A stretch of DNA of 64,000 nucleotides from Chryseosolibacter sp044507775 (GTDB lineage Bacteria > Bacteroidota > Bacteroidia > Cytophagales > Cyclobacteriaceae). Each line of letters starts with the position of its first letter. Positions within the stretch are counted from its first letter, which is position 1. Positions 26,401-35,221 of the stretch are shown piece after piece. The position numbers were made by a program, and so were the translations under genes. The notes beneath the pieces were generated by a model. That model worked only from the letters and a program-made list of their open reading frames with translations. It made no database searches and had not been told where the DNA came from. The stretch spans positions 1 through 64,000 of the forward strand of contig JBIQIY010000017.1 in assembly GCA_044507775.1 (NCBI GenBank), given 5' to 3'.

Positions 26401-26986
26401 GTTGATTGATCAGCAGGTACAGATCGAGATCATCATCTTTATCGTAGTCGAAAAAAGCCGCAGCCACACTGTAGCCTCCATGTTCAAGTCCATACTGGTG
26501 CGCCTGATTCTTAAAGACAGGTACGCCGGCTTCGTTGACGCCACCATTGATAAAAAGCATATTCTTCCTGCTCGAAGAATCGGAATGCATCGTTGCGCAC
26601 ACATAAATGTCCAACCATCCGTCACGGTTAATATCGACGACCGCTACGCCTGAATTCCATTTATTGCCATCGTTGATGCCGGCTTCCTCCGTGATATCTT
26701 CGAATCTAAAGTCGCCTTTGTTGAGATAGAGTCTGTTTGGAACCAGATTTCCGGAGAAAAAGATATCCTGCAAGCCATCGTTGTTGAAGTCACCGATCCC
26801 GACACCTCCTCCATTGTATATGTATTCGTGCGTGAGAATATTGAACGTATCAGACTCCGGTATCTCATTGTTGAATGTAATTCCCGTGCGATCGCTTTCG
26901 AGCAATGTAAAAAGCGATGTATTCTTTATTTCACAGGACGCCCCGAGAAGTACGAGCGAGACAAAAAGAATAGTGCGAACCTTCAT
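23459..26986 (-). CDS. Large FG-GAP/VCBS-repeat and ASPIC/UnbV lipoprotein
   Basis: The product has 1175 aa from the Met at 26986 and begins with a lipoprotein-like signal (LVLLGASCEIKN, Cys-18). It contains about seven Asp-rich Ca-binding FG-GAP repeats (such as DFNNDGLQDIFFSGN and DLNVDGWPDIYVSND). An ASPIC/UnbV domain follows (about residues 505-590, IGARTKLYAGG ... HFGLGATNSVDSIVVQWADG). At least seven more repeats come next (such as DFDGDGDLDLFVGG). These should form two beta-propellers flanking the ASPIC module, probably on the cell surface. It is the last gene of the DUF5018-SusC-SusD operon (63 bases after SusD), so it likely helps capture or process the SusCD ligand. No catalytic residues are recognisable. 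Confidence 0.9.
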   Translation of the reverse strand: MKVRTILFVSLVLLGASCEIKNTSLFTLLESDRTGITFNNEIPESDTFNILTHEYIYNGGGVGIGDFNNDGLQDIFFSGNLVPNRLYLNKGDFRFEDITEEAGINDGNKWNSGVAVVDINRDGWLDIYVCATMHSDSSSRKNMLFINGGVNEAGVPVFKNQAHQYGLEHGGYSVAAAFFDYDKDDDLDLYLLINQRMDHIPSNYRAKITDGSALNNDRLFRNNNDGTFTDVTLEAGIRFEGFGLGLSISDLNVDGWPDIYVSNDYLSNDILYMNNGDGTFSNRISEFIGHQSQFSMGNDAADINNDALPDIITTDMLPETNFRKKTTIGNKSYLNYINNEKYGYQYQYVRNMLHLNNGLNQEVKFSEIGQMSGIHQTEWSWSPLFADFDNDGYKDLVITNGFPKDVTDKDFANYRSEIGNVASLALLEDSIPVVKIPNYVFRNRGDLTFEDKTMEWGFQNASFSNGAAFADLDNDGDLDYVISNINASASIYRNNLYDQSNSKQATENNFIRVKLVDPTRKKSAIGARTKLYAGGGVQYFESNIYRGFLSSVENVIHFGLGATNSVDSIVVQWADGNVQKLIRPPVNQLVSIEYESMSPSVLTAMSQRRGNRLLRKGDKSGILFLHREEDKIDFNIQRTLPHKFTQSGPGMAAGDVNGDGLDDLVIGGSTGNLFSVFIQKADGTFTPRNQNIHDAAKTQEDMGLLLFDADGDKDLDLYIVSGSIEHYQSKDPYQDRLMINDGRGNFSLDEGALPDTKASGSCVRAVDFDGDGDLDLFVGGRVVPGEYPRAATSYLLRNDGGKFMDVTDEASPALRNAGMITDGIWSDFNSDGKPDLIVVGEFMPVLFFKNDGGRLTAVKTEIDNQTGWWNSVTAGDYDLDGDIDYVIGNLGNNNSYQASEKYPMKVYAKDFDGNGSMDAVMACYMRESMTSDDKKLYPVHFWDELNTQSPKFRNKYSRYRQYGRATMSELLTPEDLQDALILEANRMSSVYIENLGDGKFTMRDLPALTQIAPINGLVTDDINADGNPDLVMVGNDYGNEVFTGRYDAFNGLVLLGDGKGSFQVKPSAASGFYVPGDAKALVRIQGPHQTVFVASQNKDSLKVFTRANDSRYSVLTPEPLDTRVEWTDDQGKKCSVEFYFGSGYLSQSSRGVLVPADARDLVIYDSKGGKRDAVR

Positions 26987-27049
26987 TATATAAAAATAAG
27001 GCAAGCCGCAGGAAATATGCGGCTTGCCTCCATTATTTTTAAAAATCAG

Positions 27050-28837
27050 TTAGTAGCCGGGATTCTGTCCAAGGACTTCCGGGCCCATCAAATCGCGTTG
27101 ACGTTGCGGTATCGGCAGCAATGCATCCGTCGAAGTGTATGAAGCTCCTCCGAGGTGCGTCGGTATCTTGGATCCCTCGTATTGCAAGTAGCTATTCAGC
27201 TCAGTACCATCAATTCCCCAACGCACGAGATCATACATCCGTTGACCTTCAAGGGCAAGTTCAATCCGGCGTTCCGCGCGCAGGGCAAGGCGTGCCGTTG
27301 CCTGATCCAGTGTACCGTAGAGTCCGATCTGATAGTTCGCCGCATCCTGGGCGAAATCGAGAATTGGCTTCTTCGGATCTCCGTCGGTATATCCGATTAC
27401 GCGGCCTTTAACAAAGCTTGCCGGATTCATCGCACGCGTCCGGACCCGGTTGATGTATTCTACACCTTTGGGAACGCTTCCTCCTTCGATTTCCGCTTCA
27501 GCTGCCATCAGCAACACATCAGCAAACCGAATGATCATGAAGTTGATCGCGTGATATCCTGGTGTCCATGAGCTTCCGTCCTGGTATTTGCCTTTGTCGG
27601 CCTTTCTGTAAGAATATTTTTTCTGCGTATAAGGTCCGGCATAACCCTGATCTCTGATCCAATCAAAACCCGGGTGTGGCATCCAGTCGAGGAATTGCAC
27701 ATACCGGCGGCCGATCGTCATATCCAGACGAGGATCCACGGCGCTTGTTACGTCCGGGGTAAACGGATCACTGCTTTGGATTCCCTGATCAGTACCCAAC
27801 TCAAGAGCGGAGTTCGCGCGCCATTCGTTGTTGAGGTAAGGTAGTCCGCTCTGTGTTCTGTACGAATTTATGAGGTCGAAGCTTGGAGCAAAGAACCCGC
27901 AGCATTCCCCGGGTCCGGAAGGGCCGGTATTGTACGGGTAGTTCATCGCCAGATCCTGATTCGTATTGTTGATATCTCCCGTTCCGGCGGCCGCCTGGAA
28001 TGCGAAGACCGATTCTTCATGATTCTCATTCTCGCCCTTGAACACATCTTCAAAACGAGGGACCAGTCCGTACTTTTTGCCGTTTGACGTTTCGCCATTG
28101 GCAATCACATCATTAAAGACAACAATTGCTTCCGGATACTTCTTCTGGTAAAGCAACACTTTGCCGAGGTAGGAACCCGCGGCCCATTTGTTCGCTTTCC
28201 CCACCTGGCTTTGCGTGCTGGGAAGGTTTTCATAGGCAAAGCGGAAATCTGCTTCGATCATCGGCCAGATATCCTTGTCATTCTTGATACTGATGGCCGC
28301 CTTATCGGAAATATCAACAGTCTCATCGATGTAGGGCACATCGCCGAAATTCTTCTTCAGCTCAAAATAGAAGTGGCCCCTGAGAAATCTCGCTTCACCT
28401 AAAACCTTTGTCTTCTCCTCATCCGACAACTCGGTTACGGTTGCGAGACTCGTGATAAGAAAATTCGCCCGGGCAACTCCTTCGTAACAACCGAGCCATT
28501 TTCCATGCACGTCGACGTTCGTTGCGTTCACTTCGAACCTTTCAATAGGGTTCATGGTGTTAAAATCGCCGGCGTTTGTGCCTTTGTTAGCTTCGGCGCC
28601 GCGAATGCTACCCCAGAGCCAGTTAGAAGCGCCGGAATGCCATCCATTGCCGCGACCGTTCAAAACAGAATACGTACCCACGAGCAATGCTTCAATTCCC
28701 TTGGCACCTTTAAGCTGGTCTTCATTCAACTGGCCAGTTACAGGTACCTCGAGGAATGAATCCTTACAGGCGTACGGAGACACCGCAAGAGTTGCGAGCA
28801 TCAGTACCGTAAATACTTTCTTATAGATATTTTTCAT
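27050..28837 (-). CDS. SusD/RagB-family outer-membrane lipoprotein
   Basis: This 595-aa surface lipoprotein (signal ending SPYAC, Cys-24) caps the SusC channel and binds the nutrient. Typical SusD features are FLEVPVTGQLNEDQLKGAKG at the mature N terminus, TPR-like helices in ARFLRGHFYFELKKNFGDVPY, and the C-terminal RRIELALEGQRMYDLVRWG followed by LLPIPQRQRDLMG. It lies 28 bases after SusC. The ligand cannot be inferred because no glycosidase or peptidase is encoded with it. Confidence 0.95.
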   Translation of the reverse strand: MKNIYKKVFTVLMLATLAVSPYACKDSFLEVPVTGQLNEDQLKGAKGIEALLVGTYSVLNGRGNGWHSGASNWLWGSIRGAEANKGTNAGDFNTMNPIERFEVNATNVDVHGKWLGCYEGVARANFLITSLATVTELSDEEKTKVLGEARFLRGHFYFELKKNFGDVPYIDETVDISDKAAISIKNDKDIWPMIEADFRFAYENLPSTQSQVGKANKWAAGSYLGKVLLYQKKYPEAIVVFNDVIANGETSNGKKYGLVPRFEDVFKGENENHEESVFAFQAAAGTGDINNTNQDLAMNYPYNTGPSGPGECCGFFAPSFDLINSYRTQSGLPYLNNEWRANSALELGTDQGIQSSDPFTPDVTSAVDPRLDMTIGRRYVQFLDWMPHPGFDWIRDQGYAGPYTQKKYSYRKADKGKYQDGSSWTPGYHAINFMIIRFADVLLMAAEAEIEGGSVPKGVEYINRVRTRAMNPASFVKGRVIGYTDGDPKKPILDFAQDAANYQIGLYGTLDQATARLALRAERRIELALEGQRMYDLVRWGIDGTELNSYLQYEGSKIPTHLGGASYTSTDALLPIPQRQRDLMGPEVLGQNPGY

Positions 28838-28864
28838 AGTTATACTCTTTTGAAGCGTATTGAA

Positions 28865-31800
28865 TCAAAGTCCAAGGTTCAAACCAACGTTAAACCCTTT
28901 CGTCACGGGAGGGTTACCAACGTCTATACCAAGCGTGGTATCAGCGTTACCTGCGACCCCGGGATCCAATCCCGAGTAATTGGAGAACGTAAACAGATTC
29001 GTTCCCTGGATGTAGAACCTCGCCCGCTCAAAGCCAAACTTTGACAGGAAAGAACTCGGGAAATTATAAGCGATCTGAAGATTTGTAAGGCGCGCATAAT
29101 TACCATTCTCAACAAAGTATGACGTCGACTGTGTGTTGTTGCTGAAGTTGGAAATGTTTTCAAAGATGGGAACGGTATTTCCACCTTTCTCCGGCGTCCA
29201 CGAATTCCTTACGTTAGTACCGATCGCTGCTCCGGTGAAGGACGGATAAAAGTCAGTAAACCATTTTGAAAAGTTATAGTTTTCAACACCCAGGAAGACC
29301 GCAAGAAACGTTTCCAGTTCGAAATTCTTGTAATTCAGTTTCAGGTTGATACCACCGTTGAAATCCGGCACGGGATCGCCGAGGTATACCCGGTCGTCTG
29401 CATTGACAACGTTATCACCGTTGACATCAGCAAAACGGAAACGTCCCACTGCTTTTCCATCTTGCGCGGGTGCACTTGCAACTTCCTCCGCGTTCTGGAA
29501 CAGGCCAAGGACCTTGTACCCAAAATACGAAGAAATGGGCCGGCCGATTTGGTTCCGGATCAGGTTCCCGTTCCGGGATCCGCCACCGTCAAAATAGGTG
29601 ACACCCGGTGCGAGCGAAACGATCTCATTCTTGAGGAAGGATGCCGTGGCCCTCGCTTCGAACGTAATTTGATTCACGTGTCCGCGCGTTATGATCTCGA
29701 AATCCACGCCGCTGTTTCTCATCTCAGCGATGTTCACAGACGGATCATTGGCAATTGGACCTACGACAGCAGATGTTTCAAGCTGATAAAGGAGGTCGCT
29801 GGTGTTCTTCTGCCACCAGTCGAAAACTACATCAAGCTTGCCATCGAGGAAGGAACCATCAAATCCCAGGTTGACCGATTCGGTCGTTTCCCATTTTGCG
29901 TTCGGGTTTCCGATCCGGCTTCGATAAATCCCGCCTGTGACACCTGAGTTCGATCCGGCAATGTCATATGCGGAGAGTCCGAGGCTGGAAGCAAACAGGT
30001 TGAACTGGTTTGCGGGGTCAACGTTGTTGGAGTTACCCATCTGACCCCATCCGCCTCTGATCTTAAGGTCAGAGATGAAGGACGTAGTAGACAGGAAGTC
30101 TTCTTCAGAAATACGCCACGCGGCGGAGAAAGCCGGGAAAACACCATATCGGTTATTGGAACCGAACCGCGACGAACCATCCCGCCTAACGAGTCCGTTG
30201 ATCATGTACTTTTCATCGAAAGTATACTGAACGCGTCCGAAAACGGAGAAGAAGTTCACACCATTAATATAGCCGCTGTTTACAACTCTTCCAGATGCCT
30301 GAGTATTTCCTAGGTTAATATAGTTTGGATCCGTTATGAACGGGTTCAAGCCTGAGCCACTCAGGTCTCGGCGAACGCCAGTATTTAAAGCTTCGATCCC
30401 GCCAAGAACATCAATGGTGTGTTTTCCGAAGTTGCCCTTATAGTTGGCGGTGTTGGTGAATACCCAGTTATAGGATGCACTTGCATTTTCACCGTACGTA
30501 AAAGATGAGTTGTTCTCAGAGTTTTCGTATGTCGGCGGAGCGAAGAAATTCGTGTAAGTATTGAAGAACCCACCTCCGATGCTGCTCCTCAGCGTGAGTC
30601 GCTCGATCGGATCGAATTCAAGGTAAACGTTCCCTTGTGTCTGGACACCGTAGCCGCCGTTGTCTTTGATGCGGTCTCTGGCGGCAACGGGGTTTCTCGG
30701 GTTGTTGAATCCCTTCGCCGCTGTTCCGGCATAACCACCGAACTCGTCATAGACCGGAATGATGGAAGGCATCCGGAAGGCAGAGAGAAAATCGTTCTCT
30801 TCACCAGCCGCGCCCCTGCCACCGTTTCCACCCGTGAGTCCCTTAACCTGCACATAGGTTAATTGAATGTTCTCGCCGATGCGAAGGTTCTTTGCGAGGT
30901 CAAATTCGCTATTCAGTCGGAGCGAATATCTCTTGAAATTCTGATTCAACAGGATACCATCCTGATCTTGCATACCCAGGCCGAGGTAAAACGCGTGACG
31001 GTCGCCTCCACCTGCGAAGCTCAGCGAGTGCCTGTTGAGAGGTGCAGGCCTCGTGATCTCATCCCACCAATTTGTGCCGGCCTTGTTCGCCTTGATCACT
31101 TGATATACCGAACCTTTGGACAGGTCCACATTATATTTCGCTCTTTCGGCTTCCAGGTTTACCGTGCCGTTGACACCCGATGCAGATCCGACCGCGAGGT
31201 AGTCGGGCAGAACCGGAGTATTTCCGCTACCATATTGAGGATGGTCGTATTCTACTGCGTTTCCTGTCTGGAAAGCGGTGTTCTGTATTGCCTTCCATGT
31301 CCAATCCGCAGTTTCCTGGGGATTCAATATATTATCGACCTTTCCAGGTACGGTAACACCAAAAACACCGTCGTAGCTGATCTTAAGCTTGCCTGCGCCT
31401 TTCGATCCTTTCTTCGTTGTATATACAATCACACCGTTGGCAGCGCGTGCTCCGTAAATCGAAGCCGACGCTGCGTCTTTTAATACCGTAGTTGTCTCAA
31501 TGTCGTCGGGATTAAGGAAGTTAGTATTTCCGACCGGCACACCATCCACAATAACCAGTGGCTCGTTACCGCCGAATCCACCAAACCCGCGGATCCTGAC
31601 CACGCTCGACGTACCTGGCTGACCATTGGTAATGACGGTTACGCCTGGAACCCGACCTTGCAATTGCTGTTCAACGTTTCCGGAGGGAACTGCTACGAGT
31701 TCTCTCGGCTTTAACGTGGAGACCGCGCCCGTTACCTCTCTTCTGTTTTCCGTCGTATAGCCTGTAACCACAACTTCCTGCAGAGAAGCGACGTCTGGCT

Positions 31801-32095
31801 CGAGTGTAACATTAATAAGGGTTCGGTTATTGACATTGATCTCCTGTGTCTTGTATCCGATAAATGAGACCACCAGCGTCGCATCACCTGCCACGCTGAG
31901 CGAATACTTGCCATCGTTATCGGTGCTCGTTCCGGTATTAGTTCCGAGCACAAGGAGACTCACCCCCGGAAGGCCCTGACCGGTTTCGTCGGTCACGGTA
32001 CCGGACAAATTAACCTGACCATGAGCTGTCAGCGTAAAGGCCATCATGCCCAGCGCCACCCAGCAAGTCATCAAAATTTTATATATACTTTTCAT
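28865..32095 (-). CDS. SusC/RagA-family TonB-linked outer-membrane transporter
   Basis: At about 1076 aa this is a full-length SusC. After a signal peptide (MKSIYKILMTCWVALGMMAF) comes a carboxypeptidase-regulatory-like domain (LSGTVTDETGQGLPGVSLLV, about residues 30-110). A TonB plug with VVVTGYTTENRREVTGAVS follows, containing a GFGGFGGNEPLVIVDGVP segment, and then a 22-strand-type barrel ending in an aromatic-poor LNLGL. It imports a ligand captured by SusD, driven by TonB. I prefer the Met at 32095; a longer start would run into the upstream gene. Confidence 0.95.
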   Translation of the reverse strand: MKSIYKILMTCWVALGMMAFTLTAHGQVNLSGTVTDETGQGLPGVSLLVLGTNTGTSTDNDGKYSLSVAGDATLVVSFIGYKTQEINVNNRTLINVTLEPDVASLQEVVVTGYTTENRREVTGAVSTLKPRELVAVPSGNVEQQLQGRVPGVTVITNGQPGTSSVVRIRGFGGFGGNEPLVIVDGVPVGNTNFLNPDDIETTTVLKDAASASIYGARAANGVIVYTTKKGSKGAGKLKISYDGVFGVTVPGKVDNILNPQETADWTWKAIQNTAFQTGNAVEYDHPQYGSGNTPVLPDYLAVGSASGVNGTVNLEAERAKYNVDLSKGSVYQVIKANKAGTNWWDEITRPAPLNRHSLSFAGGGDRHAFYLGLGMQDQDGILLNQNFKRYSLRLNSEFDLAKNLRIGENIQLTYVQVKGLTGGNGGRGAAGEENDFLSAFRMPSIIPVYDEFGGYAGTAAKGFNNPRNPVAARDRIKDNGGYGVQTQGNVYLEFDPIERLTLRSSIGGGFFNTYTNFFAPPTYENSENNSSFTYGENASASYNWVFTNTANYKGNFGKHTIDVLGGIEALNTGVRRDLSGSGLNPFITDPNYINLGNTQASGRVVNSGYINGVNFFSVFGRVQYTFDEKYMINGLVRRDGSSRFGSNNRYGVFPAFSAAWRISEEDFLSTTSFISDLKIRGGWGQMGNSNNVDPANQFNLFASSLGLSAYDIAGSNSGVTGGIYRSRIGNPNAKWETTESVNLGFDGSFLDGKLDVVFDWWQKNTSDLLYQLETSAVVGPIANDPSVNIAEMRNSGVDFEIITRGHVNQITFEARATASFLKNEIVSLAPGVTYFDGGGSRNGNLIRNQIGRPISSYFGYKVLGLFQNAEEVASAPAQDGKAVGRFRFADVNGDNVVNADDRVYLGDPVPDFNGGINLKLNYKNFELETFLAVFLGVENYNFSKWFTDFYPSFTGAAIGTNVRNSWTPEKGGNTVPIFENISNFSNNTQSTSYFVENGNYARLTNLQIAYNFPSSFLSKFGFERARFYIQGTNLFTFSNYSGLDPGVAGNADTTLGIDVGNPPVTKGFNVGLNLGL

Positions 32096-32112
32096 TATTT
32101 GCGATTTTAAGG

Positions 32113-33420
32113 TCATTCAATCACTGCAACATTCACGTTGTAAACGACTTTGTAAGTGACACCCGCCGCGCCCAGCCGTGTATCCACTACCGTGAGTTCA
32201 ATTTTCACAGGGAGGGTATAGTTAACGTTCGAAGGAACGGCAACCACCAGGGAAGGACCGTCGACGACCTTGATGCTCGTCACTGTAACACCGACAGGCG
32301 CATCAATCGTAGCGGTGGTGCTGATCGCGCTGATATTCGCGCCCGGCATGATCCGGATGTCGTAAGTAAAGTCTGTCGGTTTGTCAATTCCGATCGGATC
32401 CGGATTGAACTGGGAAAACGACAAGTTCAGTCGCGGCGCGTCTGTAGCGTATACCGCATACGTTGCAGTGCCCGTGGCGCCAAGCGAATCTTCAGGATAT
32501 ACCACGAACTCTTCAGCAGTAGCATCCACCAGGTTCAACAAAGAATCCTGCTTTAACTTTTGCGTCCCCAGTTTCAGGTTTGCGAACACACCATTCAAAG
32601 CGTATCCAACACGAATGGAATCGAGTTTTTCAGAAGGCGTATCAAGCGTGTCGTAGATAACCACTGTTCTCGCGGAGTTGTCGACAGAGGCCCACAACGC
32701 TTTGTCACCCGCGTCCTTACTGGTTGCTTTTGCCGTTACAGACTTGATGGTGTTGTCTTTTTCTATGTCCGTAACAACGACTGTCACCGTGTAGCTGGAG
32801 GTCGTCGAGCCGTCGTCGGCAGTTACCTTATAAACTACTGGCGTCGAGAAGTTGTTGGCCGTTACTCCGCTTTCCTGCGTAGTTCCGCCGACACTTACCG
32901 TCGAAAAGGCCGACGCTGTAAATTTCGCCGCCAGCGCTGTCAGGTCCGTGCCATAGGGAACTGTTACTGTGATCGTCTTGGCGTCCTGATCAATTTCGGT
33001 TTTTGTACTCTTTTCGAAGCTGAATTCATCAAGAGAGCTGTCGTCACTTGTAATGACGATCTGAACCGGCTGTGAATCTGTATTCCGGATGGAACCGCCG
33101 TCTCCTGAGTGATTGTTGGTTCGGACGATCGCATTAAAAGTTCCGGGCCGGGCGTACGAAAATCGGACGACCGCGGTACCGTTCTCAAATGAGGGGATTA
33201 ATATTCCCGCGTCGCCGTCATCAGCCCCATAGGGAAGCAGGGCAATGGCATCTGCGTTTACCTCGGAAATTGTAAAGGTAAACTCGGTGTCCCCTACCAA
33301 ACCCGCCGTCTGGTCTACGGTCAAGGTGGATCTGGGAGGTGCTTCAACCTCATCGTCATTGCAACTGAGAGCTGACAAGACTGAGCACATCAACAAATAG
33401 TGAGTAAATCTTCTCATCAT
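32113..33420 (-). CDS. DUF5018-like Ig-fold lipoprotein
   Basis: This protein of about 435 aa has a lipoprotein-like signal (LMCSVLSALSCNDDEVE, Cys near residue 20) and several beta-sandwich domains. The middle part (FSFEKSTKTEIDQDAKTITVTVPYGTDLTALAAKFTAS, then VYKVTADDGSTTSSYTVTVVV; shown as fragments) looks like DUF5018/cadherin-like modules found in SusCD-linked surface glycan-binding proteins. It is the first gene of the operon, directly upstream of SusC, so a SusE/F-like ligand-binding role on the cell surface is likely but unproved. Several Met codons near the start make the exact N terminus uncertain by a residue or two. Confidence 0.8.
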   Translation of the reverse strand: MMRRFTHYLLMCSVLSALSCNDDEVEAPPRSTLTVDQTAGLVGDTEFTFTISEVNADAIALLPYGADDGDAGILIPSFENGTAVVRFSYARPGTFNAIVRTNNHSGDGGSIRNTDSQPVQIVITSDDSSLDEFSFEKSTKTEIDQDAKTITVTVPYGTDLTALAAKFTASAFSTVSVGGTTQESGVTANNFSTPVVYKVTADDGSTTSSYTVTVVVTDIEKDNTIKSVTAKATSKDAGDKALWASVDNSARTVVIYDTLDTPSEKLDSIRVGYALNGVFANLKLGTQKLKQDSLLNLVDATAEEFVVYPEDSLGATGTATYAVYATDAPRLNLSFSQFNPDPIGIDKPTDFTYDIRIMPGANISAISTTATIDAPVGVTVTSIKVVDGPSLVVAVPSNVNYTLPVKIELTVVDTRLGAAGVTYKVVYNVNVAVIE

Positions 33421-33462
33421 AATATAACTGGGTTTTGGGTTAGATAAGCGATTTGCACGACA

Positions 33463-33473
33463 GCGCAAACGTT
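33463..33473 (-). promoter_or_regulatory. Shared motif AACGTTTGCGC, copy 1
   Basis: The motif lies 43 bases upstream of the DUF5018-SusC-SusD operon start. Its AACGTT core is self-complementary with a central CG, as in LacI-family operators. Two nearly identical copies stand upstream of other genes of the locus. Confidence 0.4.
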
Positions 33474-33548
33474 ACATAATACCAATGTAGCTATTTCTGA
33501 AGCTTTTTTGCAGAAACGCCCGTATTTTGTTGCACACCCGTTTGCACA

Positions 33549-33559
33549 AACGTTAGCGC
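33549..33559 (+). promoter_or_regulatory. Shared motif AACGTTAGCGC, copy 2
   Basis: This copy lies about 160 bases upstream of the heme/FG-GAP gene start and differs from copy 1 at one base. It is flanked by TTTGCACA on the left. Confidence 0.4.
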
Positions 33560-33720
33560 TATGGGTCATGAGACTGCATTGGCCTCCCCTAAGGGTAGAA
33601 AACCCAACTGCTGATTTTGTGTGCGGACACACACGGGCGTCGTTTCGAATGAAGCGACAGGACGAAAGCAACCAACAATACAGTTTCTTTTTACTTCTTT
33701 TACGCTGCATATTCGATCCA

Positions 33721-35211
33721 ATGAGAAGTATTGCTTTTATCATTGCCGCTGCCGTCCTGACTCTTTGTTGTGTAAGCAAGCAAAATGAACCGGAGCAAGT
33801 CGCGCGAAAATATTGCTCCACGTGCCACAGCTTTCCCGATGCGAGTCTGCTTGACAAACAAAGCTGGCGTGATGGTGTTTTACCGGAGATGGCATTCCGC
33901 ATGGGAGTCGACTTCTCGCGACTTCATTCAATCGACGAGAATGACTTCAACGCAGTCCTCAATTCCCTGCCGGAATCTCCAATGGTCACGAAGGCTGAAT
34001 GGAAAGCGATTGAAGACTACTATAACACTCAGGCGCCGGACACCCTCGTGGTTCCAACGCATCAAAAGATGTCGACGCTCCACCGGTTTAAGGCAGATAC
34101 AATGTCATTGGCCATCAGCGGAAAAAATCTACTGACTCTATTGAAGTACGATACTCGAACCCATAAGCTTTTCGTCGGTACCCGCCTGGGAAAGTTATTT
34201 TCACTGAACGACGAGCTGCAGGTCGAAGATTCCCTGGATGTTGCAAGTCCGCCGTCAGCCCTGTTGAACAAAACGCCACATACCAGTATCTTATCCACGA
34301 TGGGCATCATGGATCCCAATGAACAGCGGAAAGGAAAAATCATTCAGATCCACTCAGGAGAACAGGTCACACTGATCGACTCGTTAAAAAGACCTGTGTA
34401 TTTCGAAGAGGCAGACTTGAACAATGATGGTGCAGAAGATCTCGTGGTCTCTGCCTTTGGCAACTATACAGGGGGACTGCTGGCTTTTGAAAAAACGGGG
34501 GACTCCTATCGCCGCCATGTTATCCATAATATGCCAGGTTCACGCAAGACAATCGTGGACGACTTTAACGACGATGGCCTGCCTGATATACTTACGCTGA
34601 TCACGCAGGGTGATGAACAAATCGCTTTGCTGACAAACAGGGGGAATTTCAGATTCACCTATCGTGTACTCATGAGGTTTCCACCGGTTTATGGGTCGAG
34701 CTATTTTGAACTGGGAGATTTCAACAACGACGGACGTCGCGACATCCTTTACACAAATGGCGATAACGCCGATTACTCACCTATCCTTAAACCCTATCAC
34801 GGTGTACGCGTGTTCCTGAACGACGGCCAGAACAAGTTCGACGAAACCTGGTTTTTTCCTATGAACGGTGCATCGATGGCCCGTGCGGTAGACTTCGACA
34901 AGGATGGAGATCTCGATATCGCTGCGATTGCGTTTTTTCCGGACTTCAAAAAAACCCCGGCGTATGGATTCATCTATTTCGAAAATGAGGGCGAAAAATT
35001 TACGCCGTATTATACCGAACTGGCCGCGACATCACGATGGATTACGATGGAGGTCGCAGACCTTGATGAGGATCAGGATCCGGATATCGTCCTGGCATCC
35101 CTCAACTTTTCGCCTGGTGTTCCGGACAGCCTCGTCCAGGGTTGGAAAGACAATCCAGTTTCGCTGTTGGTATTAAAGAATACGCTGAATGATGCGCCTG
35201 ATCCCGACTGA
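33721..35211 (+). CDS. c-type-heme FG-GAP/VCBS-repeat lipoprotein
   Basis: From the Met at 33721 (496 aa) the protein has a lipoprotein-like signal (MRSIAFIIAAAVLTLCCVSK). A short cytochrome-c-like region follows, with one heme-attachment motif CSTCH (C32, C35, H36) and a possible distal ligand in PEMAFRMG. Five Asp-rich FG-GAP repeats then form most of the protein, such as DLNNDGAEDLVV, DFNDDGLPDILT and DFDKDGDLDIAA. The fold is probably a single-heme domain tethered to a Ca-binding beta-propeller, exported and membrane-anchored. It is divergent from the SusCD operon and convergent with the haloperoxidase-like gene (10 bases apart). A role in electron transfer to that enzyme is only a hypothesis. 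Confidence 0.85.
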   Translation: MRSIAFIIAAAVLTLCCVSKQNEPEQVARKYCSTCHSFPDASLLDKQSWRDGVLPEMAFRMGVDFSRLHSIDENDFNAVLNSLPESPMVTKAEWKAIEDYYNTQAPDTLVVPTHQKMSTLHRFKADTMSLAISGKNLLTLLKYDTRTHKLFVGTRLGKLFSLNDELQVEDSLDVASPPSALLNKTPHTSILSTMGIMDPNEQRKGKIIQIHSGEQVTLIDSLKRPVYFEEADLNNDGAEDLVVSAFGNYTGGLLAFEKTGDSYRRHVIHNMPGSRKTIVDDFNDDGLPDILTLITQGDEQIALLTNRGNFRFTYRVLMRFPPVYGSSYFELGDFNNDGRRDILYTNGDNADYSPILKPYHGVRVFLNDGQNKFDETWFFPMNGASMARAVDFDKDGDLDIAAIAFFPDFKKTPAYGFIYFENEGEKFTPYYTELAATSRWITMEVADLDEDQDPDIVLASLNFSPGVPDSLVQGWKDNPVSLLVLKNTLNDAPDPD

Positions 35212-35221
35212 CAGCTGACGC

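Larger units (their letters stand above)
33421..33720. other. Divergent regulatory region of the surface locus
   Basis: These 300 bases separate the SusCD operon from the divergent heme/FG-GAP gene. They hold two copies of AACGTT(A/T)GCGC, at 33463-33473 (minus orientation) and 33549-33559 (plus). No small gene, RNA or clear -33/-7 pair is evident. Confidence 0.5.
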
